64,000 nt of DNA, taken from assembly GCF_018873765.1 (NCBI RefSeq), contig NC_057923.1, positions 7,390,413 through 7,454,412 of the forward strand, written 5' to 3'. Shown here one piece after another: positions 45,268 to 56,578 of the stretch (its first letter is position 1; every line of letters begins with the position of its first letter). Source of the DNA: Telopea speciosissima. Lineage: Eukaryota; Streptophyta; Magnoliopsida; Proteales; Proteaceae. The translations under genes were made by a program, and so were the position numbers. Under the pieces are notes generated by a model. It was not told the origin of the DNA. It searched no databases and saw nothing but the letters and a program-made list of their open reading frames with translations.

Positions 45268-47687
45268 CTCCCAAAAAAAAACATTCAATTACCAAAAGAA
45301 GGGTCTTTTTTCAATCTTTTTCAATGTCCCTCTCACCCCTCTTTTTCCAAAAATAGCCATTACTTGCAAAGGAATGTTAGTAATTTTTGTCAAATTTCCA
45401 TCATTTTGTTGGCATTCTAATTCAACTGACATGGACCACACCATAAATTAGTCATAGACCCATAAATTAATTTTTTGAATTAAAAATTCTAATCCCACGA
45501 ATTATCTAAGAATGACAGTCTTAATCCTAGAAAAAAAATTTTATTTTTTAATCTCCCCTATTTTATACAGTTTTCAATGCTAAGATCCCATGTGACTTCC
45601 TCCACAGGATAATGATTTAAAAACATCTTTGTTTATTTCTCCAACTCATTAATTTTGGGTCATACAATTAAGATCTTTTATCTCTATTAATATTTTTTTT
45701 CCTTTATGAATATATGGTAAATATATATTACCACTAGTTTAAGTTGGTAACTTTCTTATCTATCTAATGTTATAAATGTCCAAATCATTGATCCACACAA
45801 GCATAAAATGGGTGTTGCATTCGAAATCATTCTTAGGTTGTTTATGTTTCACCTTTCTCATAAGTAATTGAGATATCTTACCTACATTATTTGCACTATG
45901 AACTAGAAAAATCATTGTCTTCTCCCTTTCAAAATCATCATCATTATCATATTGCACTAACATTACAAAAAAAAATTGTATTCCTTTCATACCCATAAAT
46001 TAGGTTTATAATAAATATGTAAAGTTACTTTACTAAAAATTTGGGTCCACTAGTCATTTGATTGCCTCATTAGACAAGTGGGATTATGTTCTACCTATCA
46101 GTTCTTAACACAATTTTTCTATCAAAGTTGTCTTTTGTAAATGCCATCACAAGGATGTAAAGAAACCATCTACAAGGGTATGATTGTTGTTGCATTAGAA
46201 TTTTGTATCATTAGCATGCATTGTGTATTCGCAACCTAATCTCTATCTAAGCGTAAGTCCAGGAAGAGATCGAGTGTTTGACCCATCTCCCCAAGAAAAA
46301 AAAAAAAAAAAAAGAGCCTCTCTAATTAATTGTAGTACCTACTAAGTAGTGTAACAAGAAGTGGCCCTCTTGGGCCCCCTCTTGGCTCCTCAGTGGGTCC
46401 CTCATCTAATCGCATAATGGGTTTTGCATAACATATATATTTCATTGCTACTCCTTTTCTTTTTCGCTTTATTTTTTTTTCCAATTTTCACATGTAGAGA
46501 GATTTGTCTTTGCAAAAGTTTTTAGTCTCATTGTTGCAATGCCAAGGAATTACTTAGAGCAAACTCAATTGACTGACCTTTACTATATATATATATATAT
46601 ATAAAAGTCATTATTCTTATCCACCAAGTGATTAGGGTGCTAATTTAAAACTAAATTTTTTAACATTTGTTGGACAATATAGGTTGGCGAGTTGGATTAA
46701 AGGTTTCCATACATGATTTGGAGTAGGGACAAAAGTAGTAGTTATCAAGGTCATTAAATATTAGGTTCCACTCTCCTCATAAGAAAAAGATATTAAGTTT
46801 ACAATGTTTAATTATTTTTATAAAACTATTCCAATTATAAATATCCACTTGAAAGGTGATCATACACATAAATTTTACAAACATAACTAAACTATTATGG
46901 GGAAAATAAATTTAAAGTCCTTAGAAAAATTTTAGAAAAACAAATATACAAGGAAAATAGTAATAGGAAAAGAATATGTGTTCCACCAAATGAAAGGGAC
47001 AGTTTTTTTTTAATAGTTTATACTTCATAATGTTCTCTACTTTGAAGTAAAAATAGATCAATTGGTCTTCGATAAACCTCATTTTCAAATTGATTTATTA
47101 TATCAATTCATTATTTTTGTATGTACACACAAAAGTTATAGCTCTTAATTATTTTATTAGAAAAGTGAATAGCCTTGTCTAATAGTTGATATTATATTTT
47201 ACTAATGTTAAAATATGTACTAAATCTCTCTAATAGGTTTTACAGGTTGTCAATCATGCACTAAAAATCGGCTCATTTTCTATTTATTTATTAATGAACA
47301 TTATTATTATATCTTTGAATATCCATTATTTGCTAGTCAATTTTATTATCATAATATAAAAAATGTTATATTAAAAGGGAGAGAAGAAATGACAGAGACA
47401 AGAAAAGAGCCACAAAATATGAGTATCCATTTTTTACTTTAACATAACATAAACATAAAAAACAAAACCTATTAAAATATAGGGTAAAGGTTCCCCACCA
47501 TGTTGATTGGGAAATTTGATCAATGAGAGAGTGGTAATAGATTTGTTCAGTAGGAGACTCACATTTTATTTGAAGAGAAAGAGGGAGAGATTGTGTAAAT
47601 GTGGGTCTCATGGTTTATTATGTGAGAAGGCACGGTCTTACCAAAAAAAAAAAGAGAAAGCACGGGAAGGAATCCCCACTATGGGAA
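45268..47687. other. AT-rich intergenic DNA, no gene seen
   Basis: It contains an A tract (about 46296-46313) and a (TA)n run (46583-46603). No frame carries recognisable domains. Confidence 0.5.
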
Positions 47688-47810
47688 AAAGAACGATGAT
47701 TGTTTGTGTGGCCCCTGTGCCTACACACAAGGGCGCGTGAAATCATTGCCTCACCCTCTATACGTGCTTACATTGGCACTCAAGTTAATGCAGGGCCACA
47801 CAACCAAGCA
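47688..47810. mobile_element. Fold-back element, GTCATT/ATCATT-core type
   Basis: GAACGATGATTGTTTGTGTGGCCCC at the left is loosely inverted relative to GGGCCACACAACCAAGCAACGATC at the right, around CGTGAAATCATTGCCTCACCC. A diverged member of the same broad group as 45141. Confidence 0.45.
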
Positions 47811-47936
47811 ACGATCTCTTCACACACACACACTCACACCAATTAAAAAATCTGTAGAGTCATGAAATAGGGATTAAGGGTTACTTATTCACTATAATCT
47901 ACCATTTGAATCTCATTATATTCAAAAGGCCAAATT

Positions 47937-48062
47937 TTCTCTGCGTCAAGGGCGCAGACTATGCCCACATACATGAGGGTGGGCGAATTGACCACCCTAC
48001 CTCCCAAATACCCAGCCTATGTGTCTAGGCGCAGGCTGCATTATGGCGCAGAGAATATCATC
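47937..48062. mobile_element. Fold-back element, GTGCC.AGGCACATGGG family, copy 2
   Basis: Same plan and size as 45141-45267: TTCTCTGCGTC.AGGGCGCAGACTATGCCC at the left against TTCTCTGCGCCATAATGCAGCC from the right, centre GAGGGTGGG...TTGACCACCCTACCTCCC. Confidence 0.65.
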
Positions 48063-48116
48063 CCTATTTATAAACATTAGTCAAATATATTTTTCCCTAC
48101 TTGCCTATTTGTGCTC

Positions 48117-48147
48117 CCCCCCACCCCACCCCACCCCACCCCACCCC
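48117..48147. repeat. (CCACC)n microsatellite at the array border
   Basis: Five tandem ACCCC units directly precede the 262-bp tandem array. Each array unit also ends in an ACCCC(A) sequence. Confidence 0.85.
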
Positions 48148-48930
48148 AAAATATACATTTTATGTTATTCTTAAATTGAAAAAGGAGCAAGGGTCTCCAC
48201 AGTCCACACTGTCTATATGGGGGTCTCCCACACATACCAATCAACATGTGGGAATCAATTTCATCAATAGAAGATCCACAAGGTTAGAAAGTAGAGAGAA
48301 AATCTCAAGAGAATAAAAAGTGTTTGTTATGTGAGAGAGCGTTGGAAAGAATCCCCACAACGGCGTGAGGATTTTTTTCCCTTAAAAAAAAGAAGAAAAA
48401 ACCCCACCCAAAATATACATTTTATGTTATTCTTAAATTGAAAAAGGAGCAAGGGTCTCCACAGTCCACACTCTCTATATGGGGGTCTCCCACACATACC
48501 AATCAACATGTGGGAATCAATTTCATCAATAGAAGATCCACAAGGTTAGAAAGTAGAGAGAAAATCTCAAGAGAATAAAAAGTGTTTGTTATGTGAGAGA
48601 GCGTTGGAAAGAATCCCCACAACGGCGTGAGGATTTTTTTCCCTTAAAAAAGAAAAGAAAAAACCCCACCCCAAAATATACATTTTATGTTATTCTTAAA
48701 TTGAAAAAGGAGCAAGGGTCTCCACAGTCCACACTCTCTATATGGGGGTCTCCCACACATACCAATCAACATGTGGGAATCAATTTCATCAATAGAAGAT
48801 CCACAAGGTTAGAAAGTAGAGAGAAAATCTCAAGAGAATAAAAAGTGTTTGTTATGTGAGAGAGCGTTGGAAAGAATCCCCACAACGGCGTGAGGATTTT
48901 TTTTTCTTAAAAAAAAAAAGAAAAAAAAAA
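48148..48930. repeat. Three-copy tandem array, unit ~262 bp
   Basis: Units start AAAATATACATTTTATGTTA at 48148, 48410 and 48673 and contain GTCTCCACAGTCCACACT, CCAATCAACATGTGGGAATC and CCCCACAACGGCGTGAGG in order. Each closes with a T run, an A-rich tract and ACCCC(A). Copies differ at only a few positions plus length of the poly-A tract, suggesting recent amplification. The short frames repeated in it have no recognisable product. Confidence 0.9.
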
Positions 48931-50820
48931 AGAAAAAGGTTCTCTAAGCTGCCAAGAGAGGGTACAATATCACCGTCTCTCTGTATATCTCTCTTTTTCT
49001 CGCATGAAATGATATCAATGCTCTCTTATGTACAAAATTATTACACCGCATTTGATTGATACATTGTCCTATGTTGCTTACTCAGATAACCCTCTCCCTA
49101 AAGATAATATGTATGTTAAAAAAGGAAAATGGTTCTTTGACTAAGCGGTTTAGAGGAGGACGATATCGTATATAGAAGAACAATTAAGTCATTTCAAAAG
49201 ACAGAGATGCCAACATATCCTTTCATATAAACAAGAGACAGGGAGAGATGACAACATACCCTACACCGACGGTTTTGAAAAAATATAAACTAATTAAGTA
49301 GTTATGAGAATGAGATATGGTCACTGCTAGTGACTTGTGGAACCGACAAGGCCGTGGCATCTAACCCAGGTTCGTGTTTGTGTCATTCTCAAGGCTCAAC
49401 TAAAAAAGAAAAATATATAAAAATTTCGATTACTCAAATAAGCAAAGTATGAGATGAAGGACGGTGGAGAGTGGAGACATAGAATCAATTCCAATTCCAA
49501 TTCCAATTCCAATTCCAATTCCCAAATTGCTGTTGGAAAAGCTTTATTATTAAAGTGGAAGGAAGCTATAATTGATTTCTTACTTAGGATAGCATCTCCC
49601 TCTTTACAATAAAGAGGTTTTGTCACCGCCCCTCCAGTTATTTCCTTCTTCATTATATTAAAAGACAAAACAAAAAAGGTCCATTAAACAAATGCAGAGA
49701 AAGAGAGATTAAGGGAAGAGACAGAGAGTAGGAGGAAAAGCTTTTGGGAAAAGGGTGGGGCTAAAGCTTCATCTACCGTTCTCAACCAATCTACCTATCT
49801 AGCAGCTTCAAAAAAACAAAAAAAACACCCAAGTGTTATCGTAACCATGGTTTTAGTAATCGGTATTGGGATCGGTCGATATTGATTAAATCGTTTTAAA
49901 TTGAACGAATTTATCCTTGATGTTTTTTTTTTTAAATAAAAAATTTTAACTCTTAATTTGTATTGATCCACTGATACGGGATCACCCGATCGCACTATCC
50001 CAAATTGTGATTTGACTGACTTCAGCATTGTTCAAGTTGGCATATTCTACTCGATTGATTTCAATACAAATCAATGGCCTGATAAATGGCCTGATTCGGA
50101 TGATTCATTACCAATTCCTCAAACCATTGGCCACACTTTTCATCTTCACAATAATAAACTGATGGCCGGGGCTCCTTTGGGGCGTGGCAAGGCATCTGAT
50201 GCATATTAGACGGCCAGAGCACCCAAGCACGCAGCCCCATCCAGTGCCTACTGCCTAGGTGCTGTTGGCCATCCGATGTATACCGGATGCCCTCCGTGCC
50301 AGAGGATCCGGGTCCTCTGCACCTCCCCCTTCGCCATTTCTATTTAATGGAATGGACCATTTTGCCTCTAACTTGGAAATGCATTAAATTTTGTTAGTCT
50401 ATTGCCACCGCTGGGGTGGGTCGTGTGGTTGTTGTTGTCACACTCATCCCACCACATCAATGAAGTATCAATGGATGCAACCTCCCTTTCTTATTAGGTG
50501 CAATTTCATTGTCAATCAATTCTACCCAAAAAAAAAAAAAAAATTTTGATTGTCAATCGTCAATCGTCCCATGGCTCATTTTATATTAGAGTTGATTTTA
50601 ATGCTAATTCTTCAATGTTATTGGTTTATTTATTTTAGTTCTTTTATTACGTTTTATTGCTGAACTTGCCACGTTAACAAAGAGTAACTGAAGGATTAAA
50701 ATTTTGTCAACACAAGTGATGATGACAGAAATCTGGCAACCATTCAAAGCTTAACCAAAAAGAATCCAATTTCTCTCCACCCATACTAATGAGAAGAATC
50801 TCTTCATCACCATATATAAT
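48931..50820. other. Repeat-rich intergenic DNA, no gene seen
   Basis: It holds an (ATTCCA)n microsatellite (49487-49521), the GGTTTTAGTAATCGG-type repeat at 49845-50000, and a GC-rich partly inverted block at 50160-50330 (GGCATCTGATGCATATTAGACGG / CCATCCGATGTATACCGGATGCC). Confidence 0.5.
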
Positions 50821-51080
50821 TAGGGCTGCAACAGGGTGAGATTGGGCCGGACTTTTTAAAACCTCATCCCAATCTTGACTCCCTTAGAGCCCAGCTCGAT
50901 ACCGACTCAGGGCCTGACAATCCAACCCTGACCCGCCCTTAGGGTTGGGCTGGGTTGACCTTGATTGGCTCTGATCATAGAATGCGGGAAGGGAGCTAAA
51001 GATACATGGACTGGACTAAATTGGGCTGGGTCGAGAAGAAAATTATCAATTTTACATAAAATAATATTATAATAAAATAT

Positions 51081-52698
51081 GGAGAAATTTACAAAACACC
51101 TCTTGAAAATGGGTCGAAACTCAGATCACCCCTTGAAATTTGAAAATACTCAGATCACTCCCTCTGCACTAACGGAGTTAATCTGCTGTTAGTTATTGAT
51201 GTAAAATGACTATTTTACCCTTGTACTAAATCATTAGAATTAAATTTACAATACTACCCTTTCCTTCATCTTCAACCTAATTTCATCCTCTTCCTCGCAC
51301 CGGTAAGTTTGCCGGAGAGTCGCCAGAGAGAAGTTAAAAAAACAAAAAACCAGGAGGCAGTGGTCTCCATTGGAAAATTTTATCTTCTTGGGCACCTCTT
51401 CTGGGCTGAAACACTGCGCAGCTGGACGCCAATCAGTTAAGATTGCTGGAGGCTCAAGCACAATAGCAGGGAATGCAAACCAGTAATGGAAGCTCCACTT
51501 CTTCAGGTCGGCAATTGATATCAGGAGGAATCTCGAGAGTACTGCACAATCCTCCTCTGCTTTACTAGAGTCCTCCCTGATTTAAAAAGGTTAAATTTGG
51601 ATATGAGAATTTTAACCACATTTTAGTGCCGAACTCACCGAAGCATCTCTAGCTTTGAAATGTACAAACAAAATCTTCCATTTAAGACGGCATTTAAACC
51701 TAGGGTTTTGAATTTAAATCCTTCGCAGGTTCACAAATGGCACCAATACAACAGCAAAATGAGTTATCAGGGTGAAAACTTCAAGGTCAGCAATGGCTTT
51801 AGAGATTCAACAGAGATTTTGAAGAGCTAGAGAGAATAGAACAATCACTCTTTGTTCTTCGTTCTTCGTTCTTCGATAATCCAAACTAGCAAACAAAAAA
51901 TTTGGGGGTTTAAGTGGATTTCGTATTCAGCAGATATGAGAAGATCTAGAAATCGGAGCCATTTCTGAATTAAATCGAGAAGATATGAGAAGATCTAGAA
52001 ATGGAGAACCGTGAAAGAGGAAAATTGCAGCAGAGAGCCCGACATAGCTGGGCCGCCGTGAAAGGAAAATTTAAATCTCTCTTTCTGTTTAGGGTTCTCG
52101 GTTAGTGGAATCGAACCCCTAAGGTGAACTTCCTGATTTGTCTTGGGGTTTTGTGGTGGGAGAAACAGGGATTTCAGTTTGTGCATTTTGTATTCCTTTA
52201 GGTGTTCATGGCGTATGAGATGATTGGGTCCAGCTTCGTTGGAGTTCAAGAATCTTCGTGAGGTGCAAAGATCGTTGGAGATTCACGGCGTCTAAAGCCA
52301 TACGATTGGTCGTCGGCCTGTCACCACCCTTAGCCGGGATTATTGGGCCGCCGTCACGGTGTTTTGGCCGCCATTCACGGTGGTTCCTTGAGGCAGAACC
52401 CTAAGGGTTTCATTTGTCTTTCTGTTGATTTGGGGAAGAAGAGGGGATATTCCCCTCATCCTTATAAACTTAAAAAAAATTGGGGTTTTTAGATCCAAGG
52501 GTAAAATGTAACTTCACATTAATCAAAGGGTAGTTTAGGGTTTTCAAAAAATTTAACTAGCTGACTTCATCACTTAACTAACGATAGGGTCTAATTTGAG
52601 TATAGGGCTCTAATGCAGGGGGTGATCTGAGTATTTTCAAATTTCATGGGGTGATCCGAGTTTTGACCCATTTTCAGGGGGTGTTTCGTAAATTTTCT
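51081..52698. mobile_element. Gene-fragment-carrying TIR element (Pack-type)
   Basis: Inverted arms of about 100 bp: GAAATTTACAAAACACCTC at the left and GAAAATTTACGAAACACCCC at the reverse-complemented right end. Both arms continue with TGAAAATGGGTC.AAACTC and ATTTGAAAATACTCAGATCA. The direct repeat TAAAATAT flanks it (51073-51080, 52699-52706), though its AT-richness limits its weight. The 1.6 kb interior has no transposase but holds an ATG7 gene fragment on the - strand, and a direct repeat AGATATGAGAAGATCTAGAAAT near 51935-52000. Confidence 0.75.
51396..51576 (-). pseudogene. ATG7 (autophagy E1-like enzyme) exon fragment
   Basis: The - strand frame reads [20 protein letters not shown], then [20 protein letters not shown] and [11 protein letters not shown]. 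This is the highly conserved N-terminal region of plant ATG7 ([24 protein letters not shown] in the family). ATG7 activates ATG8 and ATG12; that activity needs the C-terminal adenylation domain, absent here. The fragment starts after an AAATCAG acceptor-like sequence and ends at GAG/GTGCCC, donor-like, so it probably represents one captured exon with some intron on either side. About 60 codons only; the downstream frame to 51246 is unrelated. Recognition is by recalled family sequence. Confidence 0.78.
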
Positions 52699-52938
52699 TA
52701 AAATATATTAACATTTATTATCTTCATATATAATATATTATATAATAAAATATGTGTGACTTAAAAATAGGATCGGGTTGGGCCGGGTTCAGCTCGAGGC
52801 CGCAACCCTAACCCAATCGACCCTGAGTCAGGGCCAAAATTTTCTAACCTTGATCCACCCTTAGGGCCAAGTATCTCAGCCCAGACCCTATTGAGCTTAG
52901 GGCGGGTTCGGGCAAACAAGGTCAAACTTGCACCCTTA

Positions 52939-55276
52939 CATATGACCTATTGATTAGATTGGAGAAAGGTAATTTGGATCTTGAACAATGTGGGGGGTGG
53001 GGGGTGGGGGGTGGGGAGGAGTTAATGACGAACCAAGACTTTAATCATAGCAACACATCACCAATGGTGAAGAGATTATCTGAAATAAAGGAAAACCTAA
53101 TCCAAAAAAAATAAAAAATCACTTAACTAATACTCAGGTCCTTCCCTTTCTGTGAATGTGGCTTGCAAGGCATACTCCTTTCCTTCCTTAACTAGTTGGG
53201 ATTGAACCAAACCAAAACTTTGGTTTATTAAGAGATAAAAGGGTCAAGCTATCCCTAAAGAGAATCATATAAATATCAAACTTCGCCCTGTTTCTTAGTT
53301 GAGACACAGTGTATCGCTTGATATGGGTAAAACAAGTCTATGCTTCACTTGAATTGCTGAGTGATTTTCACAAAAAAACCAAAAAAAGAATTGCTGAGTG
53401 ACAGAGATTACATGTGGTAGAGATTTGCAAGGATCAAGAAGAGATCCATTTGTTCATTTATTACCATGGGAAAAAAAGTGTAGGAACATTTTGCCAACTT
53501 CTAGATTTTTTGCAGGGTTTTGTTGCACAAGCAACGTCAGCTTTGGAGATATTCTTGAAGGGAGAGGGTTGGGCACACAACCAACTTTATGTAATCAATC
53601 AAAGGGTTGGACACATGAGGATAAGAAGGTCTTTTCCAAAGGGGAAAGAGAGAGGAAGACACATGCCAGACACTCATGCGCCGTGGTCAGCCTCTTCCCA
53701 TATTTTTAACAACATATTTTCTTAGGAGAAAAGTTTTCTGTGGGGGAGTGTACCGCCCACGCCAAGATATAAAGAGGGCATAATGACCACACCGCCCCCC
53801 ATGATGTCAATCTGTATGCTCTCATTGGCCCTCGTGCACTCGTAGGGGCCACGCTGTCTCACAAAGAATGTAAACCCACTTTCTTATTGACACCTATAAA
53901 GGTGTCAAATAATTTGTAATTTTACTATTTTTCCCTTGTAGTATTACACAATATTTGTTAATGAGTGTAAATATTGTAGTTTCACATGTGTACTTGACAT
54001 ATGTGATTGATGATGAATCCTTTTGCTAATGACATAATGATGTATTACTTTCAAATTAGTTGGAAAACACTTTTATACCCCAAACTTAAAAGGATCTTGA
54101 GAATAACACATGCTTAGTGAAGTATAACACATGCTTAGTTAAGTAGATGGGATAATCCATGAGATAGAGGACCAGACAAGCATCTCATTTGTACAATTTC
54201 AACTTAAAATGAGTATAGGAGATGGTTAAAATTTCAAAAGATGCCAATTTGTATTTTATATTCATCTCCATTTGATGGCATTTTGATAATTTTACTAAAA
54301 CTTTGAATCATAGTTTGAGCAACTTTCATTGCTTACTTTAGACTAAAATTTGACCATCGAGATGTATGTGAGATTCTCTATAACATGGACTAATCCATGT
54401 ACTATCAAGTGGTAAATAGTGAAGCGTTATATTTCATTAAGTATAGTGACGCTTAAAAGGACCCATAAGAAAGGGGATTTCCACCCCATCCCATTAAGTT
54501 CAGCTTTGTTCTGATACGTTACTTCCTTCTAAATCAATGAGGATAATAATATGTCTCCAAACCCAAATATGCGCATAAAAATATAGCTATTTGTTTGAAG
54601 TGCTTGCTCTTTTAAGTGAAAACATATATATATATATATATATATCAAACCGTCAAGGTCTTCATGTCATCCAATAAATATACAAATAAAATATAACTTT
54701 ATCATCTTAAAAATATTTCTTTTGTTGAAATAAACTAATCATCTTATGGGAGAAAAAACATTCTGTGGTTGTGTATCGTATGCTATCACCTTTTGTATCT
54801 ATCTCTCTCCTCCCTTAGTAAGGGATACATATGTATTTTTTATGAGGAAGAAGAGATAGACATAGGGAGACGCTAACATATACTACACAACCTGGCGGCA
54901 ATTTTCTCTCCTCAACTTATAAATCCTTAGCCTTTTCATCATTGTTTTCTCAAGGTTTGGACAAGTAGAGCTCTATATGGGTGTTTGCAACAAGAAATGA
55001 AAATGAGAGAGGATGGTCAAAAATTCTAATGCAAGTTGAAGTTGATAGAGCACAAAAGAAAGTTGGACTTTGGAGTTGGGACAGGATTTATGCAATAGAA
55101 AGTTGGACTTGGGAATTGGGACAGGACCTTGGCTTTCCTCCAACCATGGCGGGAGCTGGAGTGGTTTTGGTCATTTCTTAGGGGGGCCCACTTGTGAAAT
55201 GACCTAGACACCCTTGTTTTTGTTGGCGATCCTCCAGCTCCCATCGTGACTGAAGGAGAGCCGAATAGATTGGGCC
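52939..55276. other. Intergenic, no gene seen
   Basis: It contains a (TGGGGGG)n run (52991-53016), a diverged GTCATT-core fold-back relative at about 53732-53870 (GGGGGAGTGTACCGCCCACGCC / GGGGCCACGCTGTCTCAC) and a (TA)n run (54623-54645). Overlapping ~100-codon frames at 53398-53725 match nothing I recognise. Confidence 0.5.
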
Positions 55277-55637
55277 AAGGTTTTAGTAATCTGTTCGTAT
55301 TGATCTCGATCGGTCATTTTTTCTTCAAAAAACTTGATTTGTTTTTTACATTTTTATCTTGATCCGTACCAATCTTTATCTTCTCAGGTTCTCTGCCAGG
55401 TACAGTTCGTCCAGATCCTCTCATAGGGGGTAGAAATGACCACCTTATCCCCTGCCCGGGTGGGGTCTACCTCACTCTTACTAGAGGCACTAGGGAACTG
55501 TACCGGACAGGCGGGCAGAGAACCTGAGAGGATAATTTTCCTATCCATAGCGATCCACCAATATGGGATTAGTCAGAAATTGGTATTGATACGAATTAGT
55601 CGATCCAACCGATTTTGTACCGATTCCTAAAACCATG
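55277..55637. mobile_element. GGTTTTAGTAATC...CCTAAAACC element interrupted by a second MITE
   Basis: The left end AAGGTTTTAGTAATC and right end CCTAAAACCATGG are inverted. It is the fullest copy of the repeat also seen at 14745, 22604 and 49845. The fold-back element 55379-55534 sits inside it. Confidence 0.6.
55379..55534. mobile_element. Fold-back MITE, CCTCTCAGGTT family, copy 2 (nested)
   Basis: TATCTTCTCAGGTTCTCTGCC at the left is mirrored by GGCAGAGAACCTGAGAGGATA at the right, with internal GGTACAGTTC / GAACTGTACC pairing. It is the same family as 2091-2257. Confidence 0.7.
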
Positions 55638-55691
55638 GTACTTGGGACTTGGAACTCCTTGAGAATTTTTTTTTTTTGGTAAGATAAACTT

Positions 55692-56578
55692 TTATTCAGA
55701 AAGTAAGGATGACAAAGCCGAGGACTCCAAGTTATAACAGTCCTGGAGCCAAGGAGAGGATAAAGGCCACGCTGTCCTACATCCAATGGACAGGGCCCTC
55801 CGCGCTAAGGTGTCAGCCACAGAGTTAGACACCCTAGAAATATGAGAAAAAGAACACTCATCAAAGCCAGTTGCGAAGTAGCATATGTCATCAACAATAG
55901 GAGAAATTTCCACTGGCACTGGTTTGCCTGTGTTGGACAGTAAGGTAATGAGCTCCAAGCAATCTGATTCCACCAGAATCTTGTTGAAACATTCTCCTAT
56001 ACAGATAAGCATGCCGGCCCGAACAGCAAGGGCTTCCCCCCATTAAGACCCAACCAAAGTAGCTTGGCTCCGAAAAAGCCGCTACACAAATACCTTGGTG
56101 ATCCCTCACAATATAGCCCAAACCTCCTTTACCTGAGTCATCAGAAGGAGCCGCATCAGTGTTCAGCTTCAGCCAGCCTGATGCGGGAGGAGTCCACAAT
56201 GATATCTTCGGCTTGACCTGAGTAGCTTGGTGAGGCCTGTGCACCCCCACAGCATTTAGGAACTCACTGTGAGTTTCTTGAGCGAACTGAATAACCTCAA
56301 CTGGATTCCAGCACCGCCGATTGAATACCAGATCATTCCTAGCCCTCCACAGTGCCCAACAAATAAAGGAAGCCAACCCACACCCTATTATCCTCTTTTG
56401 AACCCGTTTGGATAGCGTCCCAGCTGTGGATCCAATAGTGAACTTTACCTTCGATGTCTTGGGGGGGAAGGTAAGAGAGGGCACTACCAAACCAAACAGG
56501 TCTAGCAAATTCACACCCAAGGAAGATGTGGTCAGTACTCTCAACTTGAGCTCCACATCTTTGACACGAGTGATCCAC
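55692..56578 (-). pseudogene. LINE-2 zf-RVT and RNase H region
   Basis: CQRCGAQVESTDHIFLGC (zf-RVT) is in one frame. WLKLNTDAA with GGLGYIVRDHQG (RNase H, first Asp) is in a second. LVESDCLELI with HISRVSNSVADTLARRA (later catalytic Asp and C-terminal motif) is in a third. Two frameshifts therefore separate parts of one former polyprotein. Confidence 0.8.

Larger units (their letters stand above)
50821..52938. mobile_element. Outer inverted-repeat element hosting the ATG7-fragment element
   Basis: The left end TAGGGCTGCAACAGGG and right end TTGCACCCTTA are inverted. Both inner flanks are rich in TTGGGC(C/T)GGG and AGGGCC-type words of opposite orientation (50821-51030 and 52770-52930). Ends and class are uncertain. 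It is split by the element at 51081-52698. Confidence 0.45.

Noticed and set aside
48148-48930. CRISPR-like array
   Set aside because: The units are 262 bp and contiguous, with no spacers, in a plant nuclear context.
48593-49059. Repeated small proteins in the tandem array
   Set aside because: The frames exist only because the 262-bp unit is repeated. They are Lys/Arg-rich from purine-rich DNA and have no recognisable domain.
51995-52249. ATG7 N-terminus in the same Pack-type element (frame ending SGSLLQFSSFTVLHF)
   Set aside because: The short resemblance of LLQFSSF to LLQFAPF is too weak, and the surrounding residues do not match.
53398-53725. Two overlapping 103-codon frames
   Set aside because: Both frames are open over the same bases, show no domain, and lie in repeat-rich DNA beside a fold-back relative.
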